From positions 62,001 through 126,000 of the forward strand of contig NZ_JANZXB010000006.1 of NCBI RefSeq assembly GCF_025371035.1: a stretch of DNA of 64,000 bases, written 5' to 3'. The position numbers and the translations under genes are program-made. Within the stretch, counting starts at the first letter, position 1. Every line of letters begins with the position of its first letter. The notes under the pieces are model-generated. The model was given only the letters and a program-made list of their open reading frames with translations. It had not been told where the DNA came from and did not search any database. The DNA is from Sphingomonas sp. LC-1 (GTDB lineage: Bacteria; Pseudomonadota; Alphaproteobacteria; Sphingomonadales; Sphingomonadaceae). This document shows, piece after piece, positions 1 through 9,876 of this stretch.

Positions 1-1
1 T

Positions 2-532
2 GCGCCGCCGATCCTGTCCCGCGCGGATACCGTGATCGAAAAGTGGCGGCATCCGGTCACCTATTTCAAATCGGCGCTGGGCCTGGTCCTGCTGCGCGAA
101 CAGATATTGGGGCCGGAGCGCTTCGACCCCGCCTTCCGCCGCTTCATCGCCACCTGGGCCTATCGCCATCCGCAACCCGCCGACTTCTTCCGCGCGATGG
201 AAAGCGAGGCGGGCGAGGATCTCTCCTATTGGTGGCCTGGCTGGTACGCCAACAACTGGCAACTCGATCTGGCGGTGACGGGGATAGAGGCAGCCAAGGA
301 CGGCACGCCGCTGGTCCGGGTGGCGTCGCGCGACAAGCTGGTGATGCCTGCGACGCTGCGGGTCGGCTATGCCGATGGCAAGACGCGCGACATACGCCTG
401 CCCGCCGAGACCTGGATACGCCAGACATCCACGGCGGTGCCGGTGCCGGCGGGCAAGGTGGTGAAGGTCGAGCTCGACCCCGATCACAAGCTGCCCGACC
501 GCGATCGGTCGAACAACATCGCCACGCGCTGA
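2..532 (+). CDS. M1 family metallopeptidase, C-terminal part (cut by window start)
   Basis: The reading frame is open from the first bases of the window, so only about the last 176 residues are present. They contain the segment after the zinc site of M1 aminopeptidases: VTYFKSALGL followed by LLREQILGPERFD matches the family region that carries the catalytic tyrosine and the helical bundle. A beta-sandwich-like tail ends in DPDHKLPDRDRSNN, as is common in secreted bacterial M1 peptidases. The HExxH zinc site lies upstream, outside the window. The likely role is removal of N-terminal residues from peptides, probably in the periplasm. The family call is fairly safe; substrate cannot be judged. 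Confidence 0.8.
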   Translation, partial: APPILSRADTVIEKWRHPVTYFKSALGLVLLREQILGPERFDPAFRRFIATWAYRHPQPADFFRAMESEAGEDLSYWWPGWYANNWQLDLAVTGIEAAKDGTPLVRVASRDKLVMPATLRVGYADGKTRDIRLPAETWIRQTSTAVPVPAGKVVKVELDPDHKLPDRDRSNNIATR

Positions 533-538
533 CGATAG

Positions 539-1897
<1,359 letters not shown>

Positions 1898-1940
1898 GGG
1901 TCATGACACGGGCGCGGCACGCCAGCCGCGCTCGCTGCCT

Positions 1941-2921
1941 TCAGAATAGGCCCTGCGTCCGCAATGCGATCGCATGCACGCTATCGGTGGCGCAGAGGTA
2001 AAGCGTTCGCCCGTCGCGCCCGCCAAAGGCGATGTTCGCGCAGGGCTTCGGGGTCGGGATAGTGCCCAGCCGTTCGCCATGGGCGGACCAGATGCCCGCC
2101 CCCTCCGCCACCCCGGCATAGACGCGTCCGGTCCGATCCACCGCCAGTCCATCGGGAATACCTTGGTCCAGTCGCGCGAAGACGCGCCGCCGCGCCAGTC
2201 TGCGCCCATCGACCACGTCGAAGGCCAGGATTTCGCGTGGCCCATCGGGATTCATCGCGCCGCCGGTCTCGCTGATATACAAGGTGCGGCCATCGGGTGA
2301 GAAGACGATCCCATTGGGCTGGTCCATCTCGCCCTCGACCATGGTCAGCGCGCCCGAAGGGTCGATGCGATAGACGAAGCGCCCCGGCTGTTCCGGTTCG
2401 GCGCGAATTCCCTCATCCGGCACAGTGATGCCGTAGATCGGGTCGGTGAACCAGACCGCTCCGTCGGGCGCGACCGCGAGATCATTGGGCGAATTCAGTC
2501 GCCTGCCCTGGTATCGATCGGCAAGAACAGTCATCCGGCCATCCGCCTCCTGCCGTACCACGCGGCGAGTGCGATGCTCGCAGGTCAGGAGACGACCGCG
2601 CGAGTCGAAACAATTGCCGTTGGCGTTGTTGGAAGGCGTACGGAACACACCCGTGCCTTTGGCATCGATACGCAGCATGACGTTGCGCTTCACGTCGCTA
2701 CAGATCAGCGCACCCCGGCGACGGTCCCAGGCGGGCCCCTCCATCCAGCGCCCACCGCTATGAAGCGTGCGCAAGCGGGCGGCGGGATCGACGATCGCCG
2801 CCATGCCGGGCTCGGCGGATACGGGGCTGGCCAGGCCTAGGATGGCCGCCCCCGTCCCGGCCATCATCGTACGGCGGTTGAGGGTCGGGCCGTCATGGCC
2901 TGGATCGAGGATAGTCGGCAT
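1941..2921 (-). CDS. SMP-30/gluconolactonase family protein, Tat-exported
   Basis: About 326 residues from the ATG at 2921. A twin-arginine signal (NRRTMMAGTGAAILGLA) indicates folded export to the periplasm. The six-bladed beta-propeller signatures of SMP-30/gluconolactonases are present: the metal-ligand glutamate in MEGPAWD, NDLAVAPDG, PNGIVFSPDG and DGLAVDRTG. Such enzymes open sugar lactones to aldonic acids. It lies next to and divergent from the GH27 gene at 3176, so it probably serves the same sugar pathway, for instance by hydrolysing a lactone made by a periplasmic sugar dehydrogenase. Upstream in-frame ATGs would add an implausible leader before the Tat signal. Confidence 0.85.
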   Translation of the reverse strand: MPTILDPGHDGPTLNRRTMMAGTGAAILGLASPVSAEPGMAAIVDPAARLRTLHSGGRWMEGPAWDRRRGALICSDVKRNVMLRIDAKGTGVFRTPSNNANGNCFDSRGRLLTCEHRTRRVVRQEADGRMTVLADRYQGRRLNSPNDLAVAPDGAVWFTDPIYGITVPDEGIRAEPEQPGRFVYRIDPSGALTMVEGEMDQPNGIVFSPDGRTLYISETGGAMNPDGPREILAFDVVDGRRLARRRVFARLDQGIPDGLAVDRTGRVYAGVAEGAGIWSAHGERLGTIPTPKPCANIAFGGRDGRTLYLCATDSVHAIALRTQGLF

Positions 2922-3175
2922 CGCGAACCCTGTGGAACGGGGGAGGAAACGACCGGGCTCCGCCAGCCGCCAAAGCGGATGATCGACAAAATTCCCCGGG
3001 AAGACAAGCGGAAGCCCATGCCCGGTCGATGACGGGCGCGCCTGCGCAATGTCGGACTTTAACGACCCGTCCAAATCGCAGGAATTTCCATCCTTTGCCC
3101 GGTGCTAGCGCTTGCTGCGGCCCGCATCCGCTCTACACTTGTTCGACTATAAGCCATCGATACGGGAGTGGAGGA

Positions 3176-4540
3176 ATGACGGACATCGGGGCGGCGATCA
3201 GCCGCAGGCAGGCGCTGGCGGGTGCCGCCTGGACAGGCACCGCCATGCTGGCGAGCGGCGCGGCGCAGGGCGCGCGACCTGCGGCAGGCCCACTGGCGCC
3301 GCACCCGCCCATGGGGTGGAACAGTTGGAACAGTTTCGCCACCACCATCACCGAGGCGCAGGCGCGCGAGACCGCGGCGATCATGCGCGAGAAGCTGCTC
3401 CCCTTCGGCTATGACGTCTTCACCGTCGACATTCAGTGGTATGAGCCCGAGGCGTCGAGCTATACCTATAACGCCGAACCGGTGCCCGCGATGGACGGCT
3501 ATGGCCGGTTGATCCCCGCACCCAACCGCTTTCCGTCCAGCGTGGACGGATCGGGCTTCACCAGGCTTGCTGCCGATGTCCATGCCATGGGGATGAAGTT
3601 CGGCATCCACCTGATGCGTGGCATTCCGCGTCTGGCGGTAAAGAAGAACCTGCCGATCCTGGGTACCCGCTACCGCGCCGCCGATATTGCCGATACCGAC
3701 AGCATCTGCACCTGGAACCCCGACATGTACGGGGTCGATATGACCAAGGCGGGCGCACAGGCCTATTATGACAGCGTCTTTGCGCTGTACGCCTCATGGG
3801 GCGTCGATTTCGTCAAGATGGACGATATGAGCCGCCCCTATGACGCGCATGCGCCCGAGATCGAGGCGGCACACAAGGCGATCGGGGCCACCGGCCGCCC
3901 GATGATCCTCAGCCTGTCGCCAGGCGAGACCCCCGTCCTTCGCGGCCCCCATGTCCGCCGCTTCGCGCAGATGTGGCGCAGCTCGGACGATTTCTGGGAC
4001 GAATGGGCGATGCTGGAGGCGCAGTTCACCCGATTGGAAAACTGGACGCCCTATCGCGGGCCCGGCTCTTGGCCCGATGCCGACATGCTCCCGCTCGGGC
4101 GGCTGGCGCTCGGCAAGCGCGATACGAAATTCACGCCCGACGAGCAGAAGACGCTGATGACCCTATGGTCGATCGCGCGCTCTCCGCTGATCATGGGCGG
4201 CGACCTGCGCTATCTGGACGCGTCGACGCTGGCGTTATTGACCAACCGCGCGGTGCTGGCGGTCAACCAGGCCTCGACCGACAATCAGCCGCATTTCGTG
4301 GAGGATGGCGCGCGCATCTGGTCCGCCAAGCCCGAGGGAGCCGCCGCCGACCGTTACCTCGCGCTGTTCAACACGACCGACAAGCCCAAGCGGGTCGGCC
4401 TCGCATTGCATCATCTGGGCCTGTCGCGGGAGGTAGGCGTGACCGATCTATGGAGCGGCGCCTCCCTCGGCAGGGCCAAGGGCCGCTTCGCCCAGACCCT
4501 GCCCCCGCATGGCGCGGGACTGTACCGGCTTCGGGCGTGA
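3176..4540 (+). CDS. GH27 family glycosidase (alpha-galactosidase or beta-L-arabinopyranosidase-like), Tat signal
   Basis: About 454 residues. The start at 3176 follows a GTGGAGG ribosome site and opens a Tat signal (SRRQALAGAAWTG). The catalytic (beta/alpha)8 barrel starts with the GH27 hallmark PPMGWNSWNSF. The nucleophile region is DFVKMDD rather than the usual K-Y-D-x-C. The acid/base aspartate is in RSSDDFW, and SWPDADMLPLG matches the family GxWxDPDMLxxG segment. A C-terminal beta-sandwich follows from about residue 370. It would release terminal alpha-galactose, or beta-L-arabinopyranose, from hemicellulose in the periplasm. The changed nucleophile motif suggests a divergent clade, so specificity is uncertain. 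Confidence 0.88.
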   Translation: MTDIGAAISRRQALAGAAWTGTAMLASGAAQGARPAAGPLAPHPPMGWNSWNSFATTITEAQARETAAIMREKLLPFGYDVFTVDIQWYEPEASSYTYNAEPVPAMDGYGRLIPAPNRFPSSVDGSGFTRLAADVHAMGMKFGIHLMRGIPRLAVKKNLPILGTRYRAADIADTDSICTWNPDMYGVDMTKAGAQAYYDSVFALYASWGVDFVKMDDMSRPYDAHAPEIEAAHKAIGATGRPMILSLSPGETPVLRGPHVRRFAQMWRSSDDFWDEWAMLEAQFTRLENWTPYRGPGSWPDADMLPLGRLALGKRDTKFTPDEQKTLMTLWSIARSPLIMGGDLRYLDASTLALLTNRAVLAVNQASTDNQPHFVEDGARIWSAKPEGAAADRYLALFNTTDKPKRVGLALHHLGLSREVGVTDLWSGASLGRAKGRFAQTLPPHGAGLYRLRA

Positions 4541-4578
4541 CGTCCGGGGGGCGGCGATCGGTTCGCCGCCCCCGCCCC

Positions 4579-5712
4579 TTAACGCACCGCCGGAACCACT
4601 CCCTTGGGTGCGGCGGACATGCGGCGGATCAGATCGGTTTCCGCCTGGCGATAGGGTTGGCCATCGGCGCGGAACACCTCGTGGAACCAGATGGTCGGCT
4701 CCTCCAGCACATAGGGTTTCTTCCAACTATCCCAGGGCAGCCGCGTCTGCGTCTTCCCATCGACGAAGCCCCAGTTCATCATCGCGATATTGTAGCGCTT
4801 GGCGATGGGCAGCGACCCGTCGAAGGTCGATCCGTTGCCGCGCGCCATATATTCGGTGCACAGGATCGGCCGCTTATAAAGCTGCAACTGCTTTACCCGC
4901 CGCTCGAAGGTTTCGGGCCAGCTATAGTCGTGGAAGGTGATGACGTCGGACTGCGACAATTGCAGCCTGTCCATCGCCGAGTTGCGTCCGCCCGGCGTCC
5001 AATCGTCGCCCTGCCACACGCCGGAGGTCAGCGGCTGCGAGGGTTCGGCCGCGCGCGCCCAGTCGAACACCTGCGCCAGCATCGCACGAACCAGCGGCTC
5101 CTTGCCCTCCTGCCCCTTATACTGGTCGGCGCCATTGTCGGGCTCGTTCCACAGGTCCCAGCCCAGGATGCGCGGATCGTCCTTGAACGCACCGATCACG
5201 CCCTGGACATAGCCGCGATATTTGGGCCAGTTCGCGCGGTCGCGCAGCCCCGCCATGCCCGGCCCCTGCACCCAGCCCGAATTGTGGACGCCGGGGATCG
5301 GCGGATGCTGCGGCCCCAGCTTGGGATCGGGGTCCCAGCAGCTATCGAACAGCACGAAGAGCGGGCGGATGCCGTGGCGCTGGGCGATGGTCAGGAATTC
5401 GTCGATGCGGCGCTTGAAGCCTTCCGGATCCTGCGCCCAAAGCTGGTCGTGCAGGAACACGCGCATCGTGTTCATGCCGATCCCCTGGGCGAGGCCCAGT
5501 TCATAATCGATCCGCTTGGGATCCCAGGTCTCGGCCTGCCACATCTCGAGCTGGTTGATCGCGCTGGCGGGCGTGTAATTGGCGCCGACCAGCCAGGGCT
5601 GCCGATCATACCAGCTCTTCGCCTGCGCCTCGCTCCAGCGGGCCCGCGCCTCGGCAGGCGCGCAGGGCATGATCGCGACCAGCGCGATTCCCGTCAGCAG
5701 CCGCATTCTCAT
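4579..5712 (-). CDS. GH5-like secreted endo-glycanase (cellulase-fold glycoside hydrolase)
   Basis: 377 residues with a signal peptide (MRMRLLTGIALVAIM to AEA). The start at 5712 has GGGAGG 7 bases upstream. It is a clan-A TIM barrel: MRVFLHD in beta-3, the acid/base glutamate in WDLWNEPDN at the end of beta-4, and the nucleophile glutamate in ILCTEYMARG at beta-7. Similar sphingomonad proteins are often annotated 1,4-beta-xylanase or cellulase, but activity cannot be read from sequence. It converges with GH27 and is divergent from the TonB receptor gene, within the same carbohydrate locus. Confidence 0.8.
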   Translation of the reverse strand: MRMRLLTGIALVAIMPCAPAEARARWSEAQAKSWYDRQPWLVGANYTPASAINQLEMWQAETWDPKRIDYELGLAQGIGMNTMRVFLHDQLWAQDPEGFKRRIDEFLTIAQRHGIRPLFVLFDSCWDPDPKLGPQHPPIPGVHNSGWVQGPGMAGLRDRANWPKYRGYVQGVIGAFKDDPRILGWDLWNEPDNGADQYKGQEGKEPLVRAMLAQVFDWARAAEPSQPLTSGVWQGDDWTPGGRNSAMDRLQLSQSDVITFHDYSWPETFERRVKQLQLYKRPILCTEYMARGNGSTFDGSLPIAKRYNIAMMNWGFVDGKTQTRLPWDSWKKPYVLEEPTIWFHEVFRADGQPYRQAETDLIRRMSAAPKGVVPAVR

Positions 5713-5885
5713 CCCGTTCCTCCCTAATGGTCTGATTTGTTTTGCCGAGGTTACCCAAGAAATCGCTGACTTTCCAACATATTATATGCCTTTCAGGGGT
5801 TGATGAACCGATCGCCGCTCTGTAGCAGCCTTTCGCAAAGCCCGTGAAAAAGTCGGACTTATCAATATTTTGTCAGGAGAGGATC

Positions 5886-8657
5886 ATGCGGCAGCTTATG
5901 GCTATGACCGTATCGGCACGGGGTTCGGCATCGGTTTCGCTTCTCGCGCTCGTCATGGCGGCCCCCGCCATCGCGCAGGAGGCCCCCAAGCCCGTCGGCG
6001 CGGCCGACCAGAGCGTCAGCCCCACCACCCCCGCCCCCGCCGAACAGGCCGCGCCCGTCGAAGGGGGTGAGATCGTTGTCACCGGCCTGCGCCGCAGCCT
6101 GGCCTCCGCCCAGGCGATCAAGCGCAATGCCGAGGGGATCGTCGATGCGATCGTCGCCGAGGATATCGGCAAGCTGCCCGACGTGACCGCCTCCGCCGCA
6201 CTGGCCCGCGTCACCGGCGTTCAGGTCAACCGCGCGGCGGGCGAAGCAGCGCAGGTCCAGATCCGCGGCCTGCCCGACATCTCCACCACCTATAATGGCC
6301 GCGAAATCTTCACCGCCGAGAACCGCTTCGTCGCGATCCAGGATTTCCCAGCGGGCGCGGTGCAGGCGCTGGAGGTCTATAAGTCCGGCACCGCCAACCT
6401 GATCGAGGGCGGGATCGGCGGACAGGTCAATGTCCGCTCGCGCCGTCCATTCGACTTCGACGGATTCGAGCTGTCGGGTTCGCTCAACGGGGTGCATTGG
6501 CAGCAGAGCCAGAGCGTCGATTACAACGGCAATATCCTGATCAGCGACCGCTGGAACACCGGCATCGGCGAGATCGGCGTGCTCGTGAACGCCGCGATGA
6601 CCAACATCGACTATCTGGATTCGACGCGCGAGGTCGATCGGTTCGTCACCCCCGCACCGGGCGACGCGGCCGATGCGTTCGGCTTTACCCGGCCCAACGG
6701 CAATGGCCTGTTCTATGGCAGCGGCAATCGCTGGCGCCCATCGGTCAATGCCGCGATCCAGTGGAAGCCTGCCGAGCGGCTGGAAATCTATGTCGACGGG
6801 CTGTTCCAGGGCTATCGTGCCGAGGACCGCAATCACTGGCTGTTCGTGCCGACCTTCGGGGCGAACGCACAATATACCAATGTCGTGCTGCGCGGCGACG
6901 GCAGCAATGCGGCGAACAGCATGACGGTCAGCGGCGCCAACGCGCCAGACGGCTATGACGGCTTCACCCGCGCGCGCACCGACACCTATCAGATTGCGGG
7001 CGGTGCGATCTGGTCGGGCGATCGGTTGAAGCTGACGACCGACCTCGCCTACACGAACAGCCGCTATACCGAGCATCAGGCCAATATCGACTATGCCTTT
7101 GCCAGTTCGCCCACGCGCAACGTCGCCTTCGACATCAGCGGCAACCATGGCGGCGGCACGTTCGAGTTCGTGAACTTCAACGCCGCCGATCCGGCCAATT
7201 ATCTGCTGCGCGGCCTGTTCGACCGCCAGTTCCGTGCCGAAGGTCAGGATGTGCAGGCGCGGGTCGATGCCGAGTATGAAACCGGCATCCCGTTCCTGCC
7301 CCGCATCCAGGCCGGGTTCCGCTTCAACGACCGCGATGCCGCGCGGTACAACGGACAGCGTTATCAAAGCCTGCTCGACCGTGGCATCGGCTATGGCCAG
7401 TTGCCGGTCACGATCGCACCGATCACGCGCGGCTTCCGCTTCGACCAGGCACAGCGCGATACGGTGTTCCCCGGTGCGACCTTCGACAGCGTGTTCGCCA
7501 ATCTCGACGCGCTTCGCGGGATCGCGGGCTTCCCGGAAGGCGACGTGCCGTTCAACGAGCAGGAGACGTTCACCGCGAACGAGCGCGCCTATGCCGGTTA
7601 CGCGCAGCTCCGTTATGCGGTGAATCCCGGCATCCCGATCGACGGCAATCTGGGTGTGCGTGTCATCCGCACGCGCACGCGGGTGAACGGCAACACCTAT
7701 GACGCCGCGACCAACACCTTTACGCCGGTGGCGCAGACCAACGAATATACCGATTACCTGCCCAACGCCTCGCTCCGGGCAGAGCTAACCCGCACGCTGC
7801 AACTGCGCCTCGCCTATACCCAGACGCGGACGCGGCCCAACTTCATCGATCTGAATCCGTCGAGCGTCGTCAACACCGCGCCGCTGGCCTGTACGCCGGT
7901 CGCGGGTGATCCGACGACGGGGCCGGACGCGCCCAACTGCATCATCGACATCAGCAGCGGCAATCCGAACCTGCGCCCGCTGACCTCGAACAATTACGAC
8001 CTGTCGCTGGAATGGTATTTCTCGCGCACCGGGTCGCTGACCGCCGGGCTGTTCCGCCGCGACGTCGACAACTTCATCTTCCGCAACACGGTGCTGACCG
8101 AGATTGCGGGCCAGCCCGACCGCCGCGTCAACGCTCCCAGCAATGGCGGCAAGGGGCGTATCCAGGGGCTGGAGGCGTCGTTCACCGGCTTCCTCGACAT
8201 CGACGCGCTGCCCGAATGGGCGCGTGGCTTCGGGATGCAGGCCAATTACACCTATCTCGATGCCGCGACCGAGTTGCAGCCCGCCTTCCAGGACCGCCTG
8301 CCGGGGCAGCAGTCCTTCCCTGGTGTCTCCAAGCACGCCTTCAACCTGGTCGGCCTCTACGAGCGGCCGGTCTTCTCGGCGCGCCTGGCCTATAATTGGC
8401 GGTCACGCTTTGTGATCGAATATCAGGATCTGCAGAACGGCTTCCTGTCGCCGCTCTATCAGAAGGCTCTGGGGGTGATGGACTTTTCCGCCACCGTTAC
8501 GCCGACGAAGAATGTGACGGTCGCGTTCGATGTGCTCAATCTGCTGGGCACGCCAGTGCGGACCGAGCGGAGCTACAACGCCGCCGGGGACAGCTATCCG
8601 TTCCAGGTGCGCTATATCGAGCGGACCTATTCGCTGGGCGTGCGGTTCCGTTTCTGA
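5886..8657 (+). CDS. TonB-dependent receptor, carbohydrate type
   Basis: Outer-membrane active transporter of about 923 residues. The ATG at 5886 follows AGGAGAGG; the earlier in-frame ATG at 5844 would add a non-signal leader. A signal peptide ends at PAIAQ, then comes a proline-rich linker and the TonB-box-like segment GEIVVTGLRRSL. The plug motif DAIVAEDIGKLPDVTA is typical of the sugar-related TonB receptor group of Sphingomonas, Caulobacter and Xanthomonas. The protein ends in the outer-membrane phenylalanine signature (YSLGVRFRF). It is followed after 15 bases by the GH43 gene and flanked by GH5 and GH27, so it probably imports an oligosaccharide released outside the cell. The ligand is inferred only from context. 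Confidence 0.93.
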   Translation: MRQLMAMTVSARGSASVSLLALVMAAPAIAQEAPKPVGAADQSVSPTTPAPAEQAAPVEGGEIVVTGLRRSLASAQAIKRNAEGIVDAIVAEDIGKLPDVTASAALARVTGVQVNRAAGEAAQVQIRGLPDISTTYNGREIFTAENRFVAIQDFPAGAVQALEVYKSGTANLIEGGIGGQVNVRSRRPFDFDGFELSGSLNGVHWQQSQSVDYNGNILISDRWNTGIGEIGVLVNAAMTNIDYLDSTREVDRFVTPAPGDAADAFGFTRPNGNGLFYGSGNRWRPSVNAAIQWKPAERLEIYVDGLFQGYRAEDRNHWLFVPTFGANAQYTNVVLRGDGSNAANSMTVSGANAPDGYDGFTRARTDTYQIAGGAIWSGDRLKLTTDLAYTNSRYTEHQANIDYAFASSPTRNVAFDISGNHGGGTFEFVNFNAADPANYLLRGLFDRQFRAEGQDVQARVDAEYETGIPFLPRIQAGFRFNDRDAARYNGQRYQSLLDRGIGYGQLPVTIAPITRGFRFDQAQRDTVFPGATFDSVFANLDALRGIAGFPEGDVPFNEQETFTANERAYAGYAQLRYAVNPGIPIDGNLGVRVIRTRTRVNGNTYDAATNTFTPVAQTNEYTDYLPNASLRAELTRTLQLRLAYTQTRTRPNFIDLNPSSVVNTAPLACTPVAGDPTTGPDAPNCIIDISSGNPNLRPLTSNNYDLSLEWYFSRTGSLTAGLFRRDVDNFIFRNTVLTEIAGQPDRRVNAPSNGGKGRIQGLEASFTGFLDIDALPEWARGFGMQANYTYLDAATELQPAFQDRLPGQQSFPGVSKHAFNLVGLYERPVFSARLAYNWRSRFVIEYQDLQNGFLSPLYQKALGVMDFSATVTPTKNVTVAFDVLNLLGTPVRTERSYNAAGDSYPFQVRYIERTYSLGVRFRF

Positions 8658-8672
8658 TCGGGGAGGATGACG

Positions 8673-9650
8673 ATGAAGCTTTTGCGAACCCTTGCCGCCG
8701 CCGGTGCGCTCGCCCTGACGCTGGCGGGCACGGTCACCGCCCGCAATCCGCAATTCCAGGGGGCGGACCCCCATGCGGTCATGATCGGCCGGGAACTATG
8801 GGTATTCCCCACCGGCGGGCCGGGGGGAAGCTGGGCCGCCGACCGGTTCGGCGCCTTTTCCAGCCGCGACCTCAAGACATGGCGTCCGCGTGGCGAATTG
8901 ATCCGGCGCGACCAGATCGGCTGGATCAAGGATGACGGCGCGCCCGAGCATTTCCTCTGGGCCCCCGGCATCGCGACCCGGAACGGGAAATATTATCTCT
9001 ATTATTCGGTCGGTCCGCAAAATCCGACCCCCAGCCGGATCGGCGTTGCGGTGGCCGACCGTCCGGCGGGCCCGTACCGTGATAGCGGACGCCCGTTGAT
9101 CACCGGCGACAAGGGGTTCGAGGCGATCGACCCGATGGTCTTCCCCGATCGCAGGTCGGGCAAAATCTATCTCTATGCGGGTGGCAGCGCGGGCTCGACC
9201 CTGCGCGTATGGGAATTGAAGCCCGACATGGTCACCGTCGCCCGCGAGGTGAAGGTTCCCAACCCGCCGCAATTCACCGAAGGCCCCTTCATGCATGAGC
9301 GGAACGGTGTCTATTATCTGTCCTATAGCCATGGGCGCTTCAACGGCCCGGACTATTCGGTCCATTATGCCACGGCCCCCTCGCCTATCGGGCCGTGGCG
9401 CTATCGCGGTGCGATCCTGACCAGCGACGATCGGCATCAGGGGCCGGGGCATCACAGCTTCGTCAAGACGCCCGATGGCCGGTGGCTGATCGTCTATCAC
9501 CGCTGGGACCGCGCACCGGGACCGGGGCCGTTTCAGGGCGAGCGCGTCGTCGCGATCGACCGTATCACCTATGCCCCAGACGGCACGATCCGCCCGGTGC
9601 GGATGACCGACGCGGATGCGCCCGTGCTGGCCTCGGCACGCCGACGCTGA
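8673..9650 (+). CDS. GH43-type secreted glycoside hydrolase
   Basis: About 325 residues. The ATG at 8673 is preferred over 8667 because the GGGAGG ends directly at 8666. A signal peptide runs to VTARN. Five-bladed propeller motifs of GH43 are visible: the catalytic-base aspartate in GADPHAVM, the pKa-modulating aspartate in AIDPMVF, and the acid glutamate in FTEGPFMHERNG, plus GPGHHSF and IVYHRW. GH43 enzymes are arabinofuranosidases, xylosidases or galactosidases. It lies 15 bases after the TonB receptor in the same direction, so the two are probably co-transcribed, and a hairpin at 9662-9692 ends the unit. Confidence 0.87.
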   Translation: MKLLRTLAAAGALALTLAGTVTARNPQFQGADPHAVMIGRELWVFPTGGPGGSWAADRFGAFSSRDLKTWRPRGELIRRDQIGWIKDDGAPEHFLWAPGIATRNGKYYLYYSVGPQNPTPSRIGVAVADRPAGPYRDSGRPLITGDKGFEAIDPMVFPDRRSGKIYLYAGGSAGSTLRVWELKPDMVTVAREVKVPNPPQFTEGPFMHERNGVYYLSYSHGRFNGPDYSVHYATAPSPIGPWRYRGAILTSDDRHQGPGHHSFVKTPDGRWLIVYHRWDRAPGPGPFQGERVVAIDRITYAPDGTIRPVRMTDADAPVLASARRR

Positions 9651-9661
9651 TCGCCAGGAGC

Positions 9662-9697
9662 GCGACCTTTCGCCACCCACGCGAAAGGTCGCGATTT
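9662..9697 (+). terminator. Hairpin terminator after the TonB receptor-GH43 unit
   Basis: A perfect 12-base inverted repeat (GCGACCTTTCGC, loop CACCCAC, then its complement) begins 12 bases after the GH43 stop and is followed by GATTT. The short T stretch makes it a reasonable intrinsic terminator. Confidence 0.65.
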
Positions 9698-9721
9698 AAA
9701 CTTCCATTAACCATCTCAATA

Positions 9722-9743
9722 AATTCCGAAATCGGAATTTCGG
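9722..9743. promoter_or_regulatory. Two overlapping perfect palindromes upstream of the adhesin gene
   Basis: AATTCCG-AAAT-CGGAATT (9722-9739) and CCGAAAT-CGGA-ATTTCGG (9726-9743) are both perfect 7-base inverted repeats and share most bases. They lie about 140 bases upstream of the giant adhesin GTG in an AT-richer intergenic stretch. They could form a protein-binding operator or alternative RNA hairpins; function is not known. Confidence 0.4.
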
Positions 9744-9876
9744 CATCGCATCCTGCTTCACCATGGTTTCGGCCTTCGCATAAGGGGAGGTCGCGAGCGC
9801 ATGCGCGAAGACTCATGGCTGGCCCTCCCCGCCCATCCCCCGACCGGGGGTGGACACATGACGGGAGGAACAGGCC

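Noticed and set aside
3973-5727. A 584-codon plus-strand frame over GH27 and GH5 genes
   Set aside because: It covers two well-supported genes in other frames and its product shows no family features.
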